A stretch of DNA of 64,000 nt from Phycisphaerales bacterium (GTDB lineage Bacteria; Planctomycetota; Phycisphaerae; Phycisphaerales; UBA1924). The stretch covers positions 59,964 to 123,963 of the forward strand of contig JAGQON010000007.1 in assembly GCA_020427395.1 (NCBI GenBank), written 5' to 3'. Position 1 is the first letter of the stretch, and each line of letters opens with the position of its first letter. This document shows positions 47,635-57,323 of the stretch, in pieces. The position numbers and the translations under genes were made by a program. Below the pieces are notes generated by a model. That model did not search any database. It was not told where the DNA came from and saw only the letters and a list, made by a program, of their open reading frames with translations.

Positions 47635-48015
47635 ATGGAACGCCAGACACCCCAACGCGATGCGATTCGATCGCTCTTCACCGAAGACGGAGACCCGCTC
47701 ACCCCTCAAGAGATCCTCGAGCAGGCCACCCCTCTCGCGCCCCGCCTGAGCATCGCCACGGTATACCGCACGATCCGGGCTCTGGAGGAACTGGGCGAGA
47801 TCGTCCCAGTCGAACTGCCCGGAGAGCCCCCCCGCTACGAACTGGCGGGCAAAGGGCACCATCACCACTTCATGTGCGATCAGTGCGGGAGGGCTTTCGA
47901 GGTCGATGCCTGCCCTGGGGACCTCTCGAAGATGACACCCAAGGGCTTCGTGCTCCGTACGCACGACATCACGCTCTATGGCCTCTGCGATTCCTGCTCA
48001 AAGCGAGCAGGCTGA
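47635..48015 (+). CDS. Fur/PerR-family metal-dependent repressor
   Basis: 126 residues. The winged helix includes LSIATVYRTIRALEELGEI, the recognition helix of the family. The dimerisation half has HHHHFMCDQCGRAFEVDAC with a metal site and the two CxxC pairs (CDQC, CDSC) that hold structural zinc. Cannot be divided into Fur, Zur or PerR by eye. Start chosen at 47635; the longer frame from 47500 runs through the glnN leader. Confidence 0.9.
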   Translation: MERQTPQRDAIRSLFTEDGDPLTPQEILEQATPLAPRLSIATVYRTIRALEELGEIVPVELPGEPPRYELAGKGHHHHFMCDQCGRAFEVDACPGDLSKMTPKGFVLRTHDITLYGLCDSCSKRAG

Positions 48016-48073
48016 GGTCATCAATCCGAGAAGTTGACCGAGTAACAAGGATGCCCGCATTCCAGAGCCACAT

Positions 48074-48119
48074 GAAAAACCCGCACGGGTCAGCGGGGTA
48101 TGTGCGATCCGTGCGGGTT
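48074..48119 (-). terminator. Terminator of the DUF378 gene
   Basis: AACCCGCACGG and CCGTGCGGGTT pair across a 20-base loop, with a T run on the minus-strand side, 24 bases past the stop. The convergent fur transcript could also use it. Confidence 0.65.
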
Positions 48120-48142
48120 GATGGGGATGATGCCCGAGCGGA

Positions 48143-48367
48143 TCAGGCGATCGCTGGGCGTCCGTCCTGGGCCGAACTCGGGGTGAAGAGCGCTATGGCC
48201 TGAACGATGGCGGAGACGCCAACGAGGGTGTAGACGACCTTGCTCAGCATTGCGGTGTTACCGCCGAAGATGGTGGCCACGAGATCGAACTCGAAGAGAC
48301 CCCACAGGCCCCAGTTGAGACCGCCGACAATGAGGAGAACGAGAGTCAGCATCTTGATCGCTTTCAT
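48143..48367 (-). CDS. DUF378 family small membrane protein
   Basis: 74 residues from the ATG at 48367, preceded by AAGGAG. Two hydrophobic segments (LTLVLLIVGGLNWGLWGLF and YTLVGVSAIVQAIAL) joined by a short loop match the YuzA/DUF378 family of unknown function. No partner gene is apparent. Confidence 0.85.
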   Translation of the reverse strand: MKAIKMLTLVLLIVGGLNWGLWGLFEFDLVATIFGGNTAMLSKVVYTLVGVSAIVQAIALFTPSSAQDGRPAIA

Positions 48368-48499
48368 GGTATTCACTCCTTTCAGGTGCACGGACAGCGC
48401 TGCCCGCGTGTGAGCGGGTCTGATCGTGCTATTGGTTTCATGGACTGTTCCGCATTGGGTTCGCCAAAGCCGATCGCCCGATGCAGCGTTCAACGACAT

Positions 48500-48528
48500 T
48501 TTTCATGGCTCGGCCGAGTTGCTAAACT
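48500..48528 (+). promoter_or_regulatory. Promoter of tRNA-Leu
   Basis: TTTTCA at 48500-48505, a 17-base spacer and TAAACT at 48523-48528, eight bases before the tRNA. Confidence 0.5.
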
Positions 48529-48536
48529 ATCTGGAC

Positions 48537-48620
48537 GGGCCTGTGGCGAAATCGGTATACGCAGCGGACTTAAAATCCGCCGGGGTCAAACCCATGCGGG
48601 TTCAAGTCCCGCCGGGCCCA
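48537..48620 (+). tRNA. tRNA-Leu (anticodon UAA)
   Basis: Acceptor arms GGGCCTG and CGGGCCC pair (one G-T), the anticodon loop CTTAAAA has TAA at 48571-48573, and a long variable arm CGGGGTCAAACCCAT marks a class II tRNA. The T arm is GCGGGTTCAAGTCCCGC. Discriminator A; no CCA encoded. Confidence 0.96.
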
Positions 48621-48627
48621 TTCCTTG

Positions 48628-48657
48628 AAAACCCCCCGCGATCCGCGGGGGGTTTTT
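48628..48657 (+). terminator. Rho-independent terminator of tRNA-Leu
   Basis: CCCCCCGCG and CGCGGGGGG pair across a three-base loop and are followed by five T. Seven bases after the tRNA end. Confidence 0.85.
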
Positions 48658-48878
48658 GTGTCTGACAAAGCTGATATGCGCTTCTGTCATAAAGAGAAGA
48701 TGATTCACTCATCCTGACACCATACGAGTCGAGGAGATAGCAAGAACCAATCGCTGCGACCCGCAAACATCGGGAACTCAAACGAAACAGCGACCAGTGG
48801 GTCCGAGAATCGATTCTCAACAGCTGACTCAACTGCATCAAGTGAGCGCATACCAATCGGCCCCATGCTGCAACAATC

Positions 48879-48908
48879 GTGACACTCACGCGTATCCTCG
48901 GGTATACT
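48879..48908 (+). promoter_or_regulatory. Promoter of the metal efflux operon
   Basis: GTGACA at 48879-48884, an 18-base spacer, TATACT at 48903-48908, and the ATG only six bases later at 48915. The best promoter by eye in the window. The mRNA would start at or beside the ATG. Confidence 0.6.
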
Positions 48909-48914
48909 CGAACC

Positions 48915-49331
48915 ATGAACCCATGCCGGCTCATCCCGCTGATCATGCTCCTGCTCGCCCTGAGCAGCGGGTCTGCACGCGCGGGTGAGCACTGCGGGCA
49001 CCATCAACCACAGCACGCCAACGCCCATACGCACGCAACCTCCAACAGCGAAACCGCTCACGATCACGAGGGTGTCACGCTGTGCGCTCCTGAAGATTCG
49101 CCTGACCATCATCACCACTGCTGCGACATGCACCACGATGCACCCGCGGCCGTGAGCAGCTCAGGCACGCACACACAGCGCCAAGACCAGCAGCCCAGCG
49201 ATCCCATGCCATGGCGATCGCTCACACTCGCATCCCCTCGGGGTCCTCCTGCGATACCCACCGGCGCACCGCCCCAATGGCGATCGGATGATCCGCTCCG
49301 CCACCACAAGACCATCGTGCTCCTGAACTGA
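48915..49331 (+). CDS. His-rich secreted protein heading the metal efflux operon
   Basis: 138 residues from ATG 48915. A signal peptide (PLIMLLLALSSGSARA) precedes a region dense in His, Cys and Asp (for example HHHHCCDMHHDAP), a likely periplasmic metal binder. The C-terminal half is low complexity. The frame ends 90 bases before the outer-membrane component gene. No family recognised; similar small His-rich proteins head Czc/Cnr operons in other bacteria. Confidence 0.75.
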   Translation: MNPCRLIPLIMLLLALSSGSARAGEHCGHHQPQHANAHTHATSNSETAHDHEGVTLCAPEDSPDHHHHCCDMHHDAPAAVSSSGTHTQRQDQQPSDPMPWRSLTLASPRGPPAIPTGAPPQWRSDDPLRHHKTIVLLN

Positions 49332-49421
49332 TCGACACGCGACCCGCCGCCGCGTTGTTCGCGTGCGCCCTTCCGCGCCGCGAGCCCCACCGTCGATCAT
49401 TCCGGAACACGAGGAACACCC

Positions 49422-50819
49422 GTGACAACCCGATACGCCCACCCCATGCTGCTGCTGGGGCTCACGCTGCCGACCATGCTCGTCGGCTGCCAGACATACC
49501 AGCCTCGACCCCTGAAGCCGAGTGAACACATCGAAGCCTGGCTTGCCCGGAGCGTCGAGGACACCTCACTGCTCGCCTTCGTCGAATCACTTGACGAGCA
49601 CACGCCCCACTCATCCTTCGACACAAGCGACGGGATCGATCTGCACGAGGCCGAGCGCGTCGCCCTGTTTTACAACCCAGACCTCCGCCTTGCCCGCCTC
49701 CAAGCCGGCGTAGACGCAGCCGACGCGGAACACGCCGGGCTCTGGGACGACCCCGCCCTCGACCTCGACGCGTTGCGCCTCACCGATGACGGCAACGACC
49801 CCTGGATCGTGGGTGGATCGCTCTCGTTCACGATCCCCATCTCCGGCCGCCTTCGCGCCGAGCGCCAGCGAGCCGACGCCAACGCCCGGGCCGCCCTCGC
49901 CCGAGTCGCCGAAGCAGAGTGGAACACCCGCATCGAGCTCCGCCACGCCTGGCACGAATGGAGCGCTGCCCATCTCCGCGCCCAGCGCACACGGGCGTTG
50001 CTCGAATCCATTACCACCCTCGCCCAGTCCACGGCCAAACTCGCCGAGGCAGGCGAGATCCCCGCAACACAGGCCGTCCTCTTCGAGATCGAACGCGTGA
50101 GCCGCCAACAAACCCTCAGCCGCCACACTGCCAACGCGATGCTCGCACAGCAGCGGCTCATGGCACTCATGGGGCTCTCGCCAGACGTGGGCATCACGCT
50201 CACACCTTCGATCAGCCCTGATCACTCCGAGCAGCAGCCTGAGATCGATCGCATCATCGAGCAACACCCCAAGCTCATCCGCCTTCGTGATGAATACGCC
50301 GTCAGCGAGGCCACACTCCTGCGTGAGATCCGGGCGCAGTACCCCGACCTGACCATCGGCCCCGCGTACGAGTCCGACCGGAGCGACTCGCGCATAGGGC
50401 TGGTCGCCGGCATCCCGCTGCCCATCCTCAACAGCAACAAACAGGGCATCGCCCGAGCCCGAGCCGAGCGCGAGCTTGCCCGTGGCGCGTACGAGACCAC
50501 ACTCGAAACACACCTGAGCACCTTGTCTTCCGCGCAGGACCTCGCGGAGATATCTCGCCTCCTCCGCATCGAGCTGGAAACGACACTGGCACCCCTTGTA
50601 GACAAGCAGTTGCAGGACGCCCAGCAACTGCTGGAGCTTGGCGAGAGCGATGCCCTCGTCCTGCTCGAATCCCTCCGCCACGCGGGGCTGACCGCCGACG
50701 AGCTTATTGATGCTCGCCTGCAGGAGGCCCGCGCGATCACCGAACTCGAATCCCACATCGGGCCTTCCACCGACGGCACACCCTCGGATGAACCCGCAAC
50801 AAGCGAGGTGCACGAATGA
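49422..50819 (+). CDS. czcC: TolC-family outer-membrane component (CzcC-like)
   Basis: 465 residues. A lipoprotein signal ends TMLVGCQ. Two repeats of the outer membrane efflux fold with long amphipathic helices (RADANARAALARVAEAEWNT, LQDAQQLLELGESDALVLLE). GTG start at 49422 with GAGGA upstream. ATGA overlap with the adaptor gene. Forms the exit duct of the tripartite pump. Confidence 0.9.
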   Translation: MTTRYAHPMLLLGLTLPTMLVGCQTYQPRPLKPSEHIEAWLARSVEDTSLLAFVESLDEHTPHSSFDTSDGIDLHEAERVALFYNPDLRLARLQAGVDAADAEHAGLWDDPALDLDALRLTDDGNDPWIVGGSLSFTIPISGRLRAERQRADANARAALARVAEAEWNTRIELRHAWHEWSAAHLRAQRTRALLESITTLAQSTAKLAEAGEIPATQAVLFEIERVSRQQTLSRHTANAMLAQQRLMALMGLSPDVGITLTPSISPDHSEQQPEIDRIIEQHPKLIRLRDEYAVSEATLLREIRAQYPDLTIGPAYESDRSDSRIGLVAGIPLPILNSNKQGIARARAERELARGAYETTLETHLSTLSSAQDLAEISRLLRIELETTLAPLVDKQLQDAQQLLELGESDALVLLESLRHAGLTADELIDARLQEARAITELESHIGPSTDGTPSDEPATSEVHE

Positions 50820-52174
50820 ATACCATCACCAGATTTATTGCCTTCGTGCTGCTCCCGCTCGCGTTGGCCGCATGCTCCACCAAACCCGAACAGCAGGCCA
50901 ACGGAATGCAGGAGGAGGTCGCGCAGACCAACCCAAACCTCGTCGACATCCCCGCGACGGTCCGGTCGAATCTCGGGATCACCTTCGCAAAGGTTGAACG
51001 CCGGCGAGTGGATAGCATCCTCCGTATCCCCGGCGCGTTCGAGCTTCAGCCGCTGGCTCGTCACGAGTACCGCATGACCCTTCCCGGGCATATCGAGCTG
51101 GCGGTCGATCAATACCAGCGTGTTGAACCCGGGGACCTGCTCTTCCGCTACCGCTCTCCCCAGTGGCCTGAGCTTCAGCACGAGATCATTATCGCCGAGC
51201 AGGATATCGAGAGCGCGCAGGCGTCTATCGAAGTCGCTCGGGCACGGATCGAAGAAGCCGAGCAACGACTCGCGATCATGCGTGAACGCCTGTCATCGCT
51301 TACACAAGCTCAGGTGCGCAATGCCGACCTTGAAGCGCAGACCTCTGAGATTGAGGCATCCATCCCGCGTCTGCGCGCTGAGCTGCGTCAGGCCGAGACT
51401 TCGCTGGCCAATGCACACAGGACCCGCGAGCACGCCATGCACCGCGCGTCCACAGTGTCTGGCATCGACGAATCCAAGCTCCTCGAACCCGTCGAGCATG
51501 GCGGAGAGACACAACCCGTGTATCGCGTGATCGACTCGATTGAAGTGCGAGCGACCCACCCGGGCATCGTGGAACTGCTCGCGCAGACCGACGGCTCATA
51601 CGCCGACGCGCCCTCGCTGGTACTCTCCACGGTGGACACCACCAAGGTCCGGTTTCGCGCTCTTGCGCTCCAATCCGATCTGGCCCGGCTGATCGATTCC
51701 CCGTTCGCTCGCATCGTGCCGCCCAATGCGCCCGGCATCGAGCACGGCGACTCCATCGATGCGAGCGTTGCGATCGGGCTCGAAGCGCACCCCGAGCAGC
51801 GCACCGTGACGCTCATCGCATCCACTGATGAATCCCGCCCGTGGGCCCGCCCGGGCGTCTCCGCGTTCCTCGAAGTCGTGACGGATACCACCACGGCACC
51901 CGCGTTGGCGATCCCACGCAGCGCGATCGTTCGAGACGGGATCGTCCATGTCTTCTTCCGACGCGACCCGCAGGACCCCGACAAAGCAATCCGCGTCGAG
52001 GCCGACATGGGTGTCGATGACGGTCGCTGGGTTGCGATCAACTCGGGGCTCTCGCTCAAGGACGAGGTCGTGCTCGATGGCGCTTACGAGCTCAAGCTCG
52101 CGAGCGAGCAGAGCGGCGTATCCCAGAAGGGTGGGCATTTCCATTCCGACGGTTCATACCACGACGAACACTAA
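50816..52174 (+). CDS. czcB: Periplasmic adaptor of the metal efflux pump (CzcB-like)
   Basis: 452 residues. Lipoprotein signal ALAACST, a coiled-coil hairpin (about 120-210) between lipoyl-like halves, the beta barrel, and PRSAIVRDGIVHVFF typical of membrane fusion proteins. The C-terminus ends in a His-rich tail, GGHFHSDGSYHDEH, likely to bind metal. Links the RND pump to the outer-membrane component. The pump gene starts 16 bases later. Confidence 0.9.
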   Translation: MNTITRFIAFVLLPLALAACSTKPEQQANGMQEEVAQTNPNLVDIPATVRSNLGITFAKVERRRVDSILRIPGAFELQPLARHEYRMTLPGHIELAVDQYQRVEPGDLLFRYRSPQWPELQHEIIIAEQDIESAQASIEVARARIEEAEQRLAIMRERLSSLTQAQVRNADLEAQTSEIEASIPRLRAELRQAETSLANAHRTREHAMHRASTVSGIDESKLLEPVEHGGETQPVYRVIDSIEVRATHPGIVELLAQTDGSYADAPSLVLSTVDTTKVRFRALALQSDLARLIDSPFARIVPPNAPGIEHGDSIDASVAIGLEAHPEQRTVTLIASTDESRPWARPGVSAFLEVVTDTTTAPALAIPRSAIVRDGIVHVFFRRDPQDPDKAIRVEADMGVDDGRWVAINSGLSLKDEVVLDGAYELKLASEQSGVSQKGGHFHSDGSYHDEH

Positions 52175-52189
52175 AGGGAGCGAGACATC

Positions 52190-55100
52190 ATGCTGAAAAA
52201 ACTGATCCAGTTCTCGCTCGACCACGCCGCCATTGTGCTCGTGCTTTCCGTGGTCCTGCTCGCACTCTCGCTGCTCAGACTTCCCCAGACACCTGTCGAT
52301 GTGTTCCCCGAACTCAACGCCCCCACCGTCGTCGTCATGACCGAGTCGCCAGGGCTCGCCGCCGACGAGGTGGAGCAGTATGTCACCTTCCCGATCGAGA
52401 CCGCCGTCAATGGGATCCCGGGAGTGCGTCGTGTCCGCACCTCCAGCGCCATCGGGCTCTCCATCGCGTATGTCGAGTTTGACTGGGGCATGGACATCTA
52501 CCGCGCCCGACAGCTCGTTTCGGAGCGGCTCGACACCGTGCGCGAAGACCTCCCGCCAGATGCCCACGCCGAGATGACCCCCATCACCAGCATTACGGGC
52601 GAGATCATGCTTCTTGCTGTGTCCTCGCCCGATGCCAGCGTCCCGCCGATGGAACTGCGGGCCTATTCTGAGTATGACCTTCGTAACAAGCTCCTTGCAA
52701 TCCCCGGTATCGCCCAGGTCTCTGTCATCGGCGGCGAGCTCCCCGAGTATCAGGTCCTCGTCGAGCAGGAAAAGCTGCGTCTGTACAACCTCAGCGTCGA
52801 CGATGTCATCGCCGCCGCGGATCAGTCCCATAGCACGCTCAGCGCCGGGTATCTTCCGGATGTAGACAGCCTGGAGCTGCCGATCCGTCAGAGCGGACGC
52901 GTCCGCTCGGTTCAGGATATCGCGGGCACTGTCATCAAATATCACGATGGCGCCCCGGTGACGATCGACCAGGTTGCTGAAGTCCGGCTTGGCCCCGCCC
53001 CCAAGCGTGGCACGGGCGCGGACGCGGGGCTTCCCGCAGTCGTGATGACCGTGCTCAAGGCGCCAGGCACCAACACGCTGACCATCACGGATCAGATCGA
53101 TTCGATGCTCGATGCGCTCGAGCCCTCGCTGCCCGAGGGCGTGCGGATCAACCGGCAGATCTTCCGGCAATCGGACTTCATCGGCTACTCCGTGAGCAAT
53201 GTCGTCCACGCCCTACGTGATGCGGCGATCATCGTCTCGGTCATTCTCATCCTGTTCCTGCTCAATGTCCGCACCACGGTGATCACACTGACCGCCCTCC
53301 CGCTCTCGCTCGCAGTCGCGCTGCTCACACTCGACTGGTTGGGCGAGACGATCAATGTGATGACCCTGGGCGGGCTCGCCATTGCCGTGGGCTCGCTCGT
53401 GGACGACGCGATCATCGATGTCGAGAATGTCTACCGACGGCTCAGGCAGAACAGCACCAAAACCGAGGGCGAGAAGCAACCCAAGCTGCGGGTCATCTTC
53501 GACGCGAGCAACGAGATCCGACCCGCGATGGTGTTCGCGACCATCATCATCGCGCTCGTGTTCCTCCCGCTCATGTTCCTTGAGGGCATCGAGGGGCGTT
53601 TCTTCCGCCCGCTCGGGATCGCGTTTGTTGTCTCGATCATGGCATCGCTACTGATCGCGCTCACTGTGACCCCCGCGATGTGCCGCTACATGCTGCGTGA
53701 TCAGTCGGGAAATGGCGAGCACCGCGACGGGTTCCTCGTGCGGTTCCTCAAACGCATGTACGAGCCCGCCGTGCGCCTCGCGCTGCGCTTCCGGGTGGCG
53801 GTGCTCTCACTCGCTGCGATCGCGACGGGTATGGCGATCTGGCTTGCCTCGACTTTCGGGACCTCATTCCTCCCCGAGTTCCAGGAGGGCACATTCACTG
53901 TCGGGCTCTTTGCGCCCCCCGGAACCTCGCTCCCGGCGAGCGATCGCATGGCCTCCTCGATCGAACGCCAGCTGCTCGTTGTCGAAGGCGTCAAGAGCGT
54001 CACACGGCGCACAGGGCGCGCCGAACGCGACGAGCACGCCGAGCCCGTGAGCAACTCGGAAATCGAGATTACAGTCGAACAAGGCTATGACAATATTGAA
54101 GTCCGCGAGAAGATATCAAAGATCCTCGAAGGCATCCCGGGCATCACCACCAACATCGGGCAGCCGATCGAGCATCGCCTCAGTCACATCCTATCTGGCA
54201 CACCCGCAGCGATCGCGATCAGCGTCTACGGCGATGATCTCGATGTCCTGCGCACCATCGCACAGGAGATTGAGGCAGAACTCAAGCCACTCCCCGGGGC
54301 GCGTGATGTCGCAGCCAACCGGGAAGTCATGATCCAGTCGCTCCCGGTCGAGTACCAGCCAGCCCTGCTCGCCGCGTACGGGCTCACGCCCCGTTCGGCG
54401 GCCGAGCAGGTCCGCAACGCGATCTTCGGGGTCGAGGTTGCTGAGGTCAACGAGGGCGTCCGCCGATACGCCTTTGTCGTTCGCCTCGATGAGTCACAGC
54501 GTGACTCCATCCGAGATCTCAAGCAGCTCGTCCTCCGCGGCCAGAGCGGCACGCTCGTCCGACTCGACGAAGTCGCGGTCATCGGTCCAGAGATGGCCTC
54601 AAACCTCATCGCACGCGAGAACGCACAGCGAAAAGCCGTCGTCTCGCTCAATGTCGCCAAGGGCTCCAACCTCGGGCACCTCGTCGAGCAGGTCCGGAAG
54701 CGGGTGGACCCGATCGTGCAAAAGCACGGGTACACCGTGAAGTACGGCGGGCAGTTCGAGGCCCAGCAGTCGGCGAGCAAGACGATCATCCTCTTCAGCG
54801 GCGTGGTCGTGCTTGTGATGATCCTGCTGCTGAACCTCGCGATCGGGTCGATGCGAGTCTCGCTCCTCGTCCTCGTCAATCTCCCGCTCGCCCTCATCGG
54901 CGGCATCCTCGCGATCTTCATCACCGAGTCGCCCAACCCCATCACCAATCTCGCGGCACTCTTCGGTGCAGGCACCTACATCGCGCCCGTCGTCTCCATC
55001 GCGAGCATGGTCGGCTTCATCACCCTCTTCGGCATCGCCGTCCGCAATGGCATCCTGCTCGTCAACCATTACAAGCACCTGATGAACGAAGAGGGAGTGC

Positions 55101-55357
55101 CCATTCATGAGGCCATCGTGCAGGGCTCGCAGGAGCGGCTTGTGCCGATCCTGATGACTGCGCTCACCGCCGCGTTGGCACTGATCCCCATCATCCTCAA
55201 GGGTGACAAGCCCGGAAACGAGATCCTCGCACCGCTGTCCGTCGTCATCCTCGGTGGGCTGCTGACATCGACTTTTCTCAACCTCATCGTCGTACCAGCT
55301 GGGTACGCCGCCATCCACCGTATCCGCCGATCCGACTCACCCAAATCGGACAAGTGA
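52190..55357 (+). CDS. czcA: Heavy-metal RND efflux pump (CzcA-like)
   Basis: Proton-driven export of divalent or monovalent heavy metal. 1055 residues, full RND length, with twelve expected membrane helices in two halves. The proton relay helix reads AVGSLVDDAIIDVENVYRRL, with acidic residues where HME-RND pumps have them. PVDVFPELNAPTVVVMTESP is the standard opening of this family. The metal cannot be named; this helix resembles neither the CzcA nor the CusA wording exactly. Confidence 0.93.
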   Translation: MLKKLIQFSLDHAAIVLVLSVVLLALSLLRLPQTPVDVFPELNAPTVVVMTESPGLAADEVEQYVTFPIETAVNGIPGVRRVRTSSAIGLSIAYVEFDWGMDIYRARQLVSERLDTVREDLPPDAHAEMTPITSITGEIMLLAVSSPDASVPPMELRAYSEYDLRNKLLAIPGIAQVSVIGGELPEYQVLVEQEKLRLYNLSVDDVIAAADQSHSTLSAGYLPDVDSLELPIRQSGRVRSVQDIAGTVIKYHDGAPVTIDQVAEVRLGPAPKRGTGADAGLPAVVMTVLKAPGTNTLTITDQIDSMLDALEPSLPEGVRINRQIFRQSDFIGYSVSNVVHALRDAAIIVSVILILFLLNVRTTVITLTALPLSLAVALLTLDWLGETINVMTLGGLAIAVGSLVDDAIIDVENVYRRLRQNSTKTEGEKQPKLRVIFDASNEIRPAMVFATIIIALVFLPLMFLEGIEGRFFRPLGIAFVVSIMASLLIALTVTPAMCRYMLRDQSGNGEHRDGFLVRFLKRMYEPAVRLALRFRVAVLSLAAIATGMAIWLASTFGTSFLPEFQEGTFTVGLFAPPGTSLPASDRMASSIERQLLVVEGVKSVTRRTGRAERDEHAEPVSNSEIEITVEQGYDNIEVREKISKILEGIPGITTNIGQPIEHRLSHILSGTPAAIAISVYGDDLDVLRTIAQEIEAELKPLPGARDVAANREVMIQSLPVEYQPALLAAYGLTPRSAAEQVRNAIFGVEVAEVNEGVRRYAFVVRLDESQRDSIRDLKQLVLRGQSGTLVRLDEVAVIGPEMASNLIARENAQRKAVVSLNVAKGSNLGHLVEQVRKRVDPIVQKHGYTVKYGGQFEAQQSASKTIILFSGVVVLVMILLLNLAIGSMRVSLLVLVNLPLALIGGILAIFITESPNPITNLAALFGAGTYIAPVVSIASMVGFITLFGIAVRNGILLVNHYKHLMNEEGVPIHEAIVQGSQERLVPILMTALTAALALIPIILKGDKPGNEILAPLSVVILGGLLTSTFLNLIVVPAGYAAIHRIRRSDSPKSDK

Positions 55358-55380
55358 TCACATGAAGGAGAACCTGAACC

Positions 55381-55920
55381 ATGAACACCAATACCCTGAT
55401 CGCCCTCCCCATCACGCTCGTGCTCGCTCTTGTCTTCCCCGCCTGCTCAGAATCAAGTAGCAACGACCACGGGCACGCACACGGCGACGACACGCATACC
55501 CACGAAGACACCGCCGCGCCCACGGGCAGCACCCATACCCACGCCGACGGATCTACCCACACCGACCACGCCGATGATCATGCCGACTCGCTGCAGAAGA
55601 TTCCGCTGGATACCATCGTCATCAACGGCATGAGCATCCAGCTCAGCCAGAGCCACGGCCCGGTCGGCGCAGGTGAGGAGGAGCACCTCATCGTTACGAT
55701 CGACAACGGCGACACCGACATCATCGGCGTCCGCGCCTGGATCGGAAGCGAAGACCGCACTCTTTCGTATGTCGGAAAGGGCGAGTATTCTGTCATCAAC
55801 GATGCTTACGACATCCACACCATCGCACCTGACGCCCTCGATCTGAACACAATGTGGTGGATCGAGATCGAGATGCTCGACGGCAGCAAGCACATCGGCT
55901 CGATCAGGCCCGTGATGTAA
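55381..55920 (+). CDS. His-rich lipoprotein closing the metal efflux operon
   Basis: 179 residues. A lipoprotein signal ends VFPACSES, followed by a long His/Asp/Thr-rich stretch with repeated HTH and HAHGDD units, then a compact beta-rich domain (VINGMSIQLSQSHGPVGAG). Probably a periplasmic metal buffer or donor to the pump. Starts 23 bases after the RND gene with AAGGAG before it. Confidence 0.78.
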   Translation: MNTNTLIALPITLVLALVFPACSESSSNDHGHAHGDDTHTHEDTAAPTGSTHTHADGSTHTDHADDHADSLQKIPLDTIVINGMSIQLSQSHGPVGAGEEEHLIVTIDNGDTDIIGVRAWIGSEDRTLSYVGKGEYSVINDAYDIHTIAPDALDLNTMWWIEIEMLDGSKHIGSIRPVM

Positions 55921-56011
55921 ACAACCCATCAATCGGGCGGCTTCGGTTTCTCTGCGATGGGCCATGTCTCGCTGTAGCGTGCTTCGCAGACGAGATCATC
56001 ACCCGCGTCGA

Positions 56012-57229
56012 TCAGTATCCAACACTGTTGAGTGCTCGCTCAAACTGTGCCCAGCGGTCTTCGAGCGTGCCAGTATACCCCAAGCTCACGCGCACCAGCC
56101 CCGGCCTGATCCCCGCTTCTGCAAGCTCTTCATCGCTTAACTCGGAAGAAGTCGAACTCGCAGAACACGACATCAGCGTATCAAAGTACCCCAGGCTGAC
56201 TGCCAGAAACCCGAAGCCCTCCTGCTGCTGCAGGTAGTTCATAAAATCGAAAGCCCGTTCCTTCGTCCCCAGATCAATCGCAAAGAGCCCGCCGTATCCA
56301 AACCCTGGATTCACGAGCGATTCCAGAAGTCCGTGCTGCGGGTGAGAACGCAACCCGGGGTACGACACACCGATACCGAGCCCTTCGAGCTTCTCCGCAA
56401 AGAACTGCGCACGCCGCGAGTGCTCGCGCATGCGCAGCCCCAGGTGCGGAAGCCTCAACGAAAGATCAAACGCTACACGCGGGTCCATGGTCGGCCCCAG
56501 CAGCATGATCGAGCCCATGTGCAGATCCATCAGCTGCGAGATGAAGTCCTTGCTCGCGCAGACCGCCCCCGCGATGATGTCCGAGCAGCCACCGATGAAC
56601 TTGGTCAGCGAATGCACAACAATGTCCGCGCCGTGCTGGGCCGGTGAGAGCAGCATCGGACTGAAGGTGTTGTCAACCACCAGCTGCGCCCCGGCGTCGT
56701 GCGCGATGTCCGCGAGCTTGGGCAGATCGGCGACCACCATGGTCGGGTTCGAGATCGACTCCGTATACACCACCCTTGTCCTGCCGCTGATCGCTTTTCG
56801 CACAGCATCAAGATCGCTGATGTCCACGAACCGAACCGTGATGCCGGTCTTCGCGGGGAGATACTCCTTGAGCAACGCAAAGGTCCCACCGTAGATAGCG
56901 TTCGAAGCAACAATCTCATCGCCCGGGGCGCAGAGCTGCATCAGCGTGCAAGCGATGGCGCTGATCCCTGAGCTCGTGGCGTATCCCGCCTCAGTCCCCT
57001 CGATCGCGGCCAGATAACGCCCGAGCACATACACCGTGGGGTTGAAGTGACGCCCATACAGATAGCAGCCACCCGTCTCAGGCCCCATTCGCCCACCGAA
57101 GATCTCCGGCATAATCCCGGCGTCCATCACGGTGTAGGTCGTCGAGGCCTCGATCGACATATTGACGCCGCCGTGCTCGCCGAACTCGTGCTGCACGCGC
57201 GATAAAGATTGAACGGGATCGAATGCCAT
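56012..57229 (-). CDS. Cys/Met metabolism PLP-dependent lyase
   Basis: 405 residues, fold-type I PLP enzyme. YGRHFNPTV and the tetramer region near the N-terminus, SSGISAIACTLM, ESISNPTM, VVDNTFSPM and the PLP lysine in VHSLTKFIGG are the family signatures. Could be methionine gamma-lyase, cystathionine gamma-lyase or an O-acetylhomoserine enzyme; sequence alone does not decide. The ATG at 57229 has CAGGAG seven bases upstream, favoured over the longer reading to 57424. Confidence 0.88.
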   Translation of the reverse strand: MAFDPVQSLSRVQHEFGEHGGVNMSIEASTTYTVMDAGIMPEIFGGRMGPETGGCYLYGRHFNPTVYVLGRYLAAIEGTEAGYATSSGISAIACTLMQLCAPGDEIVASNAIYGGTFALLKEYLPAKTGITVRFVDISDLDAVRKAISGRTRVVYTESISNPTMVVADLPKLADIAHDAGAQLVVDNTFSPMLLSPAQHGADIVVHSLTKFIGGCSDIIAGAVCASKDFISQLMDLHMGSIMLLGPTMDPRVAFDLSLRLPHLGLRMREHSRRAQFFAEKLEGLGIGVSYPGLRSHPQHGLLESLVNPGFGYGGLFAIDLGTKERAFDFMNYLQQQEGFGFLAVSLGYFDTLMSCSASSTSSELSDEELAEAGIRPGLVRVSLGYTGTLEDRWAQFERALNSVGY

Positions 57230-57323
57230 GCGTTGCTCCTGGCCCCAGGGGACATCTTCTGGGGTCAGGGATCGTATCGGCTGATCACGCTGAGCGATCA
57301 AGGCCCTCCACGCGAATGGGCTT

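Noticed and set aside
49611..50813. Minus-strand open frame opposite the TolC-family gene
   Set aside because: The plus strand has a lipoprotein signal, family motifs and tight operon spacing. The opposite frame is a high-GC shadow.
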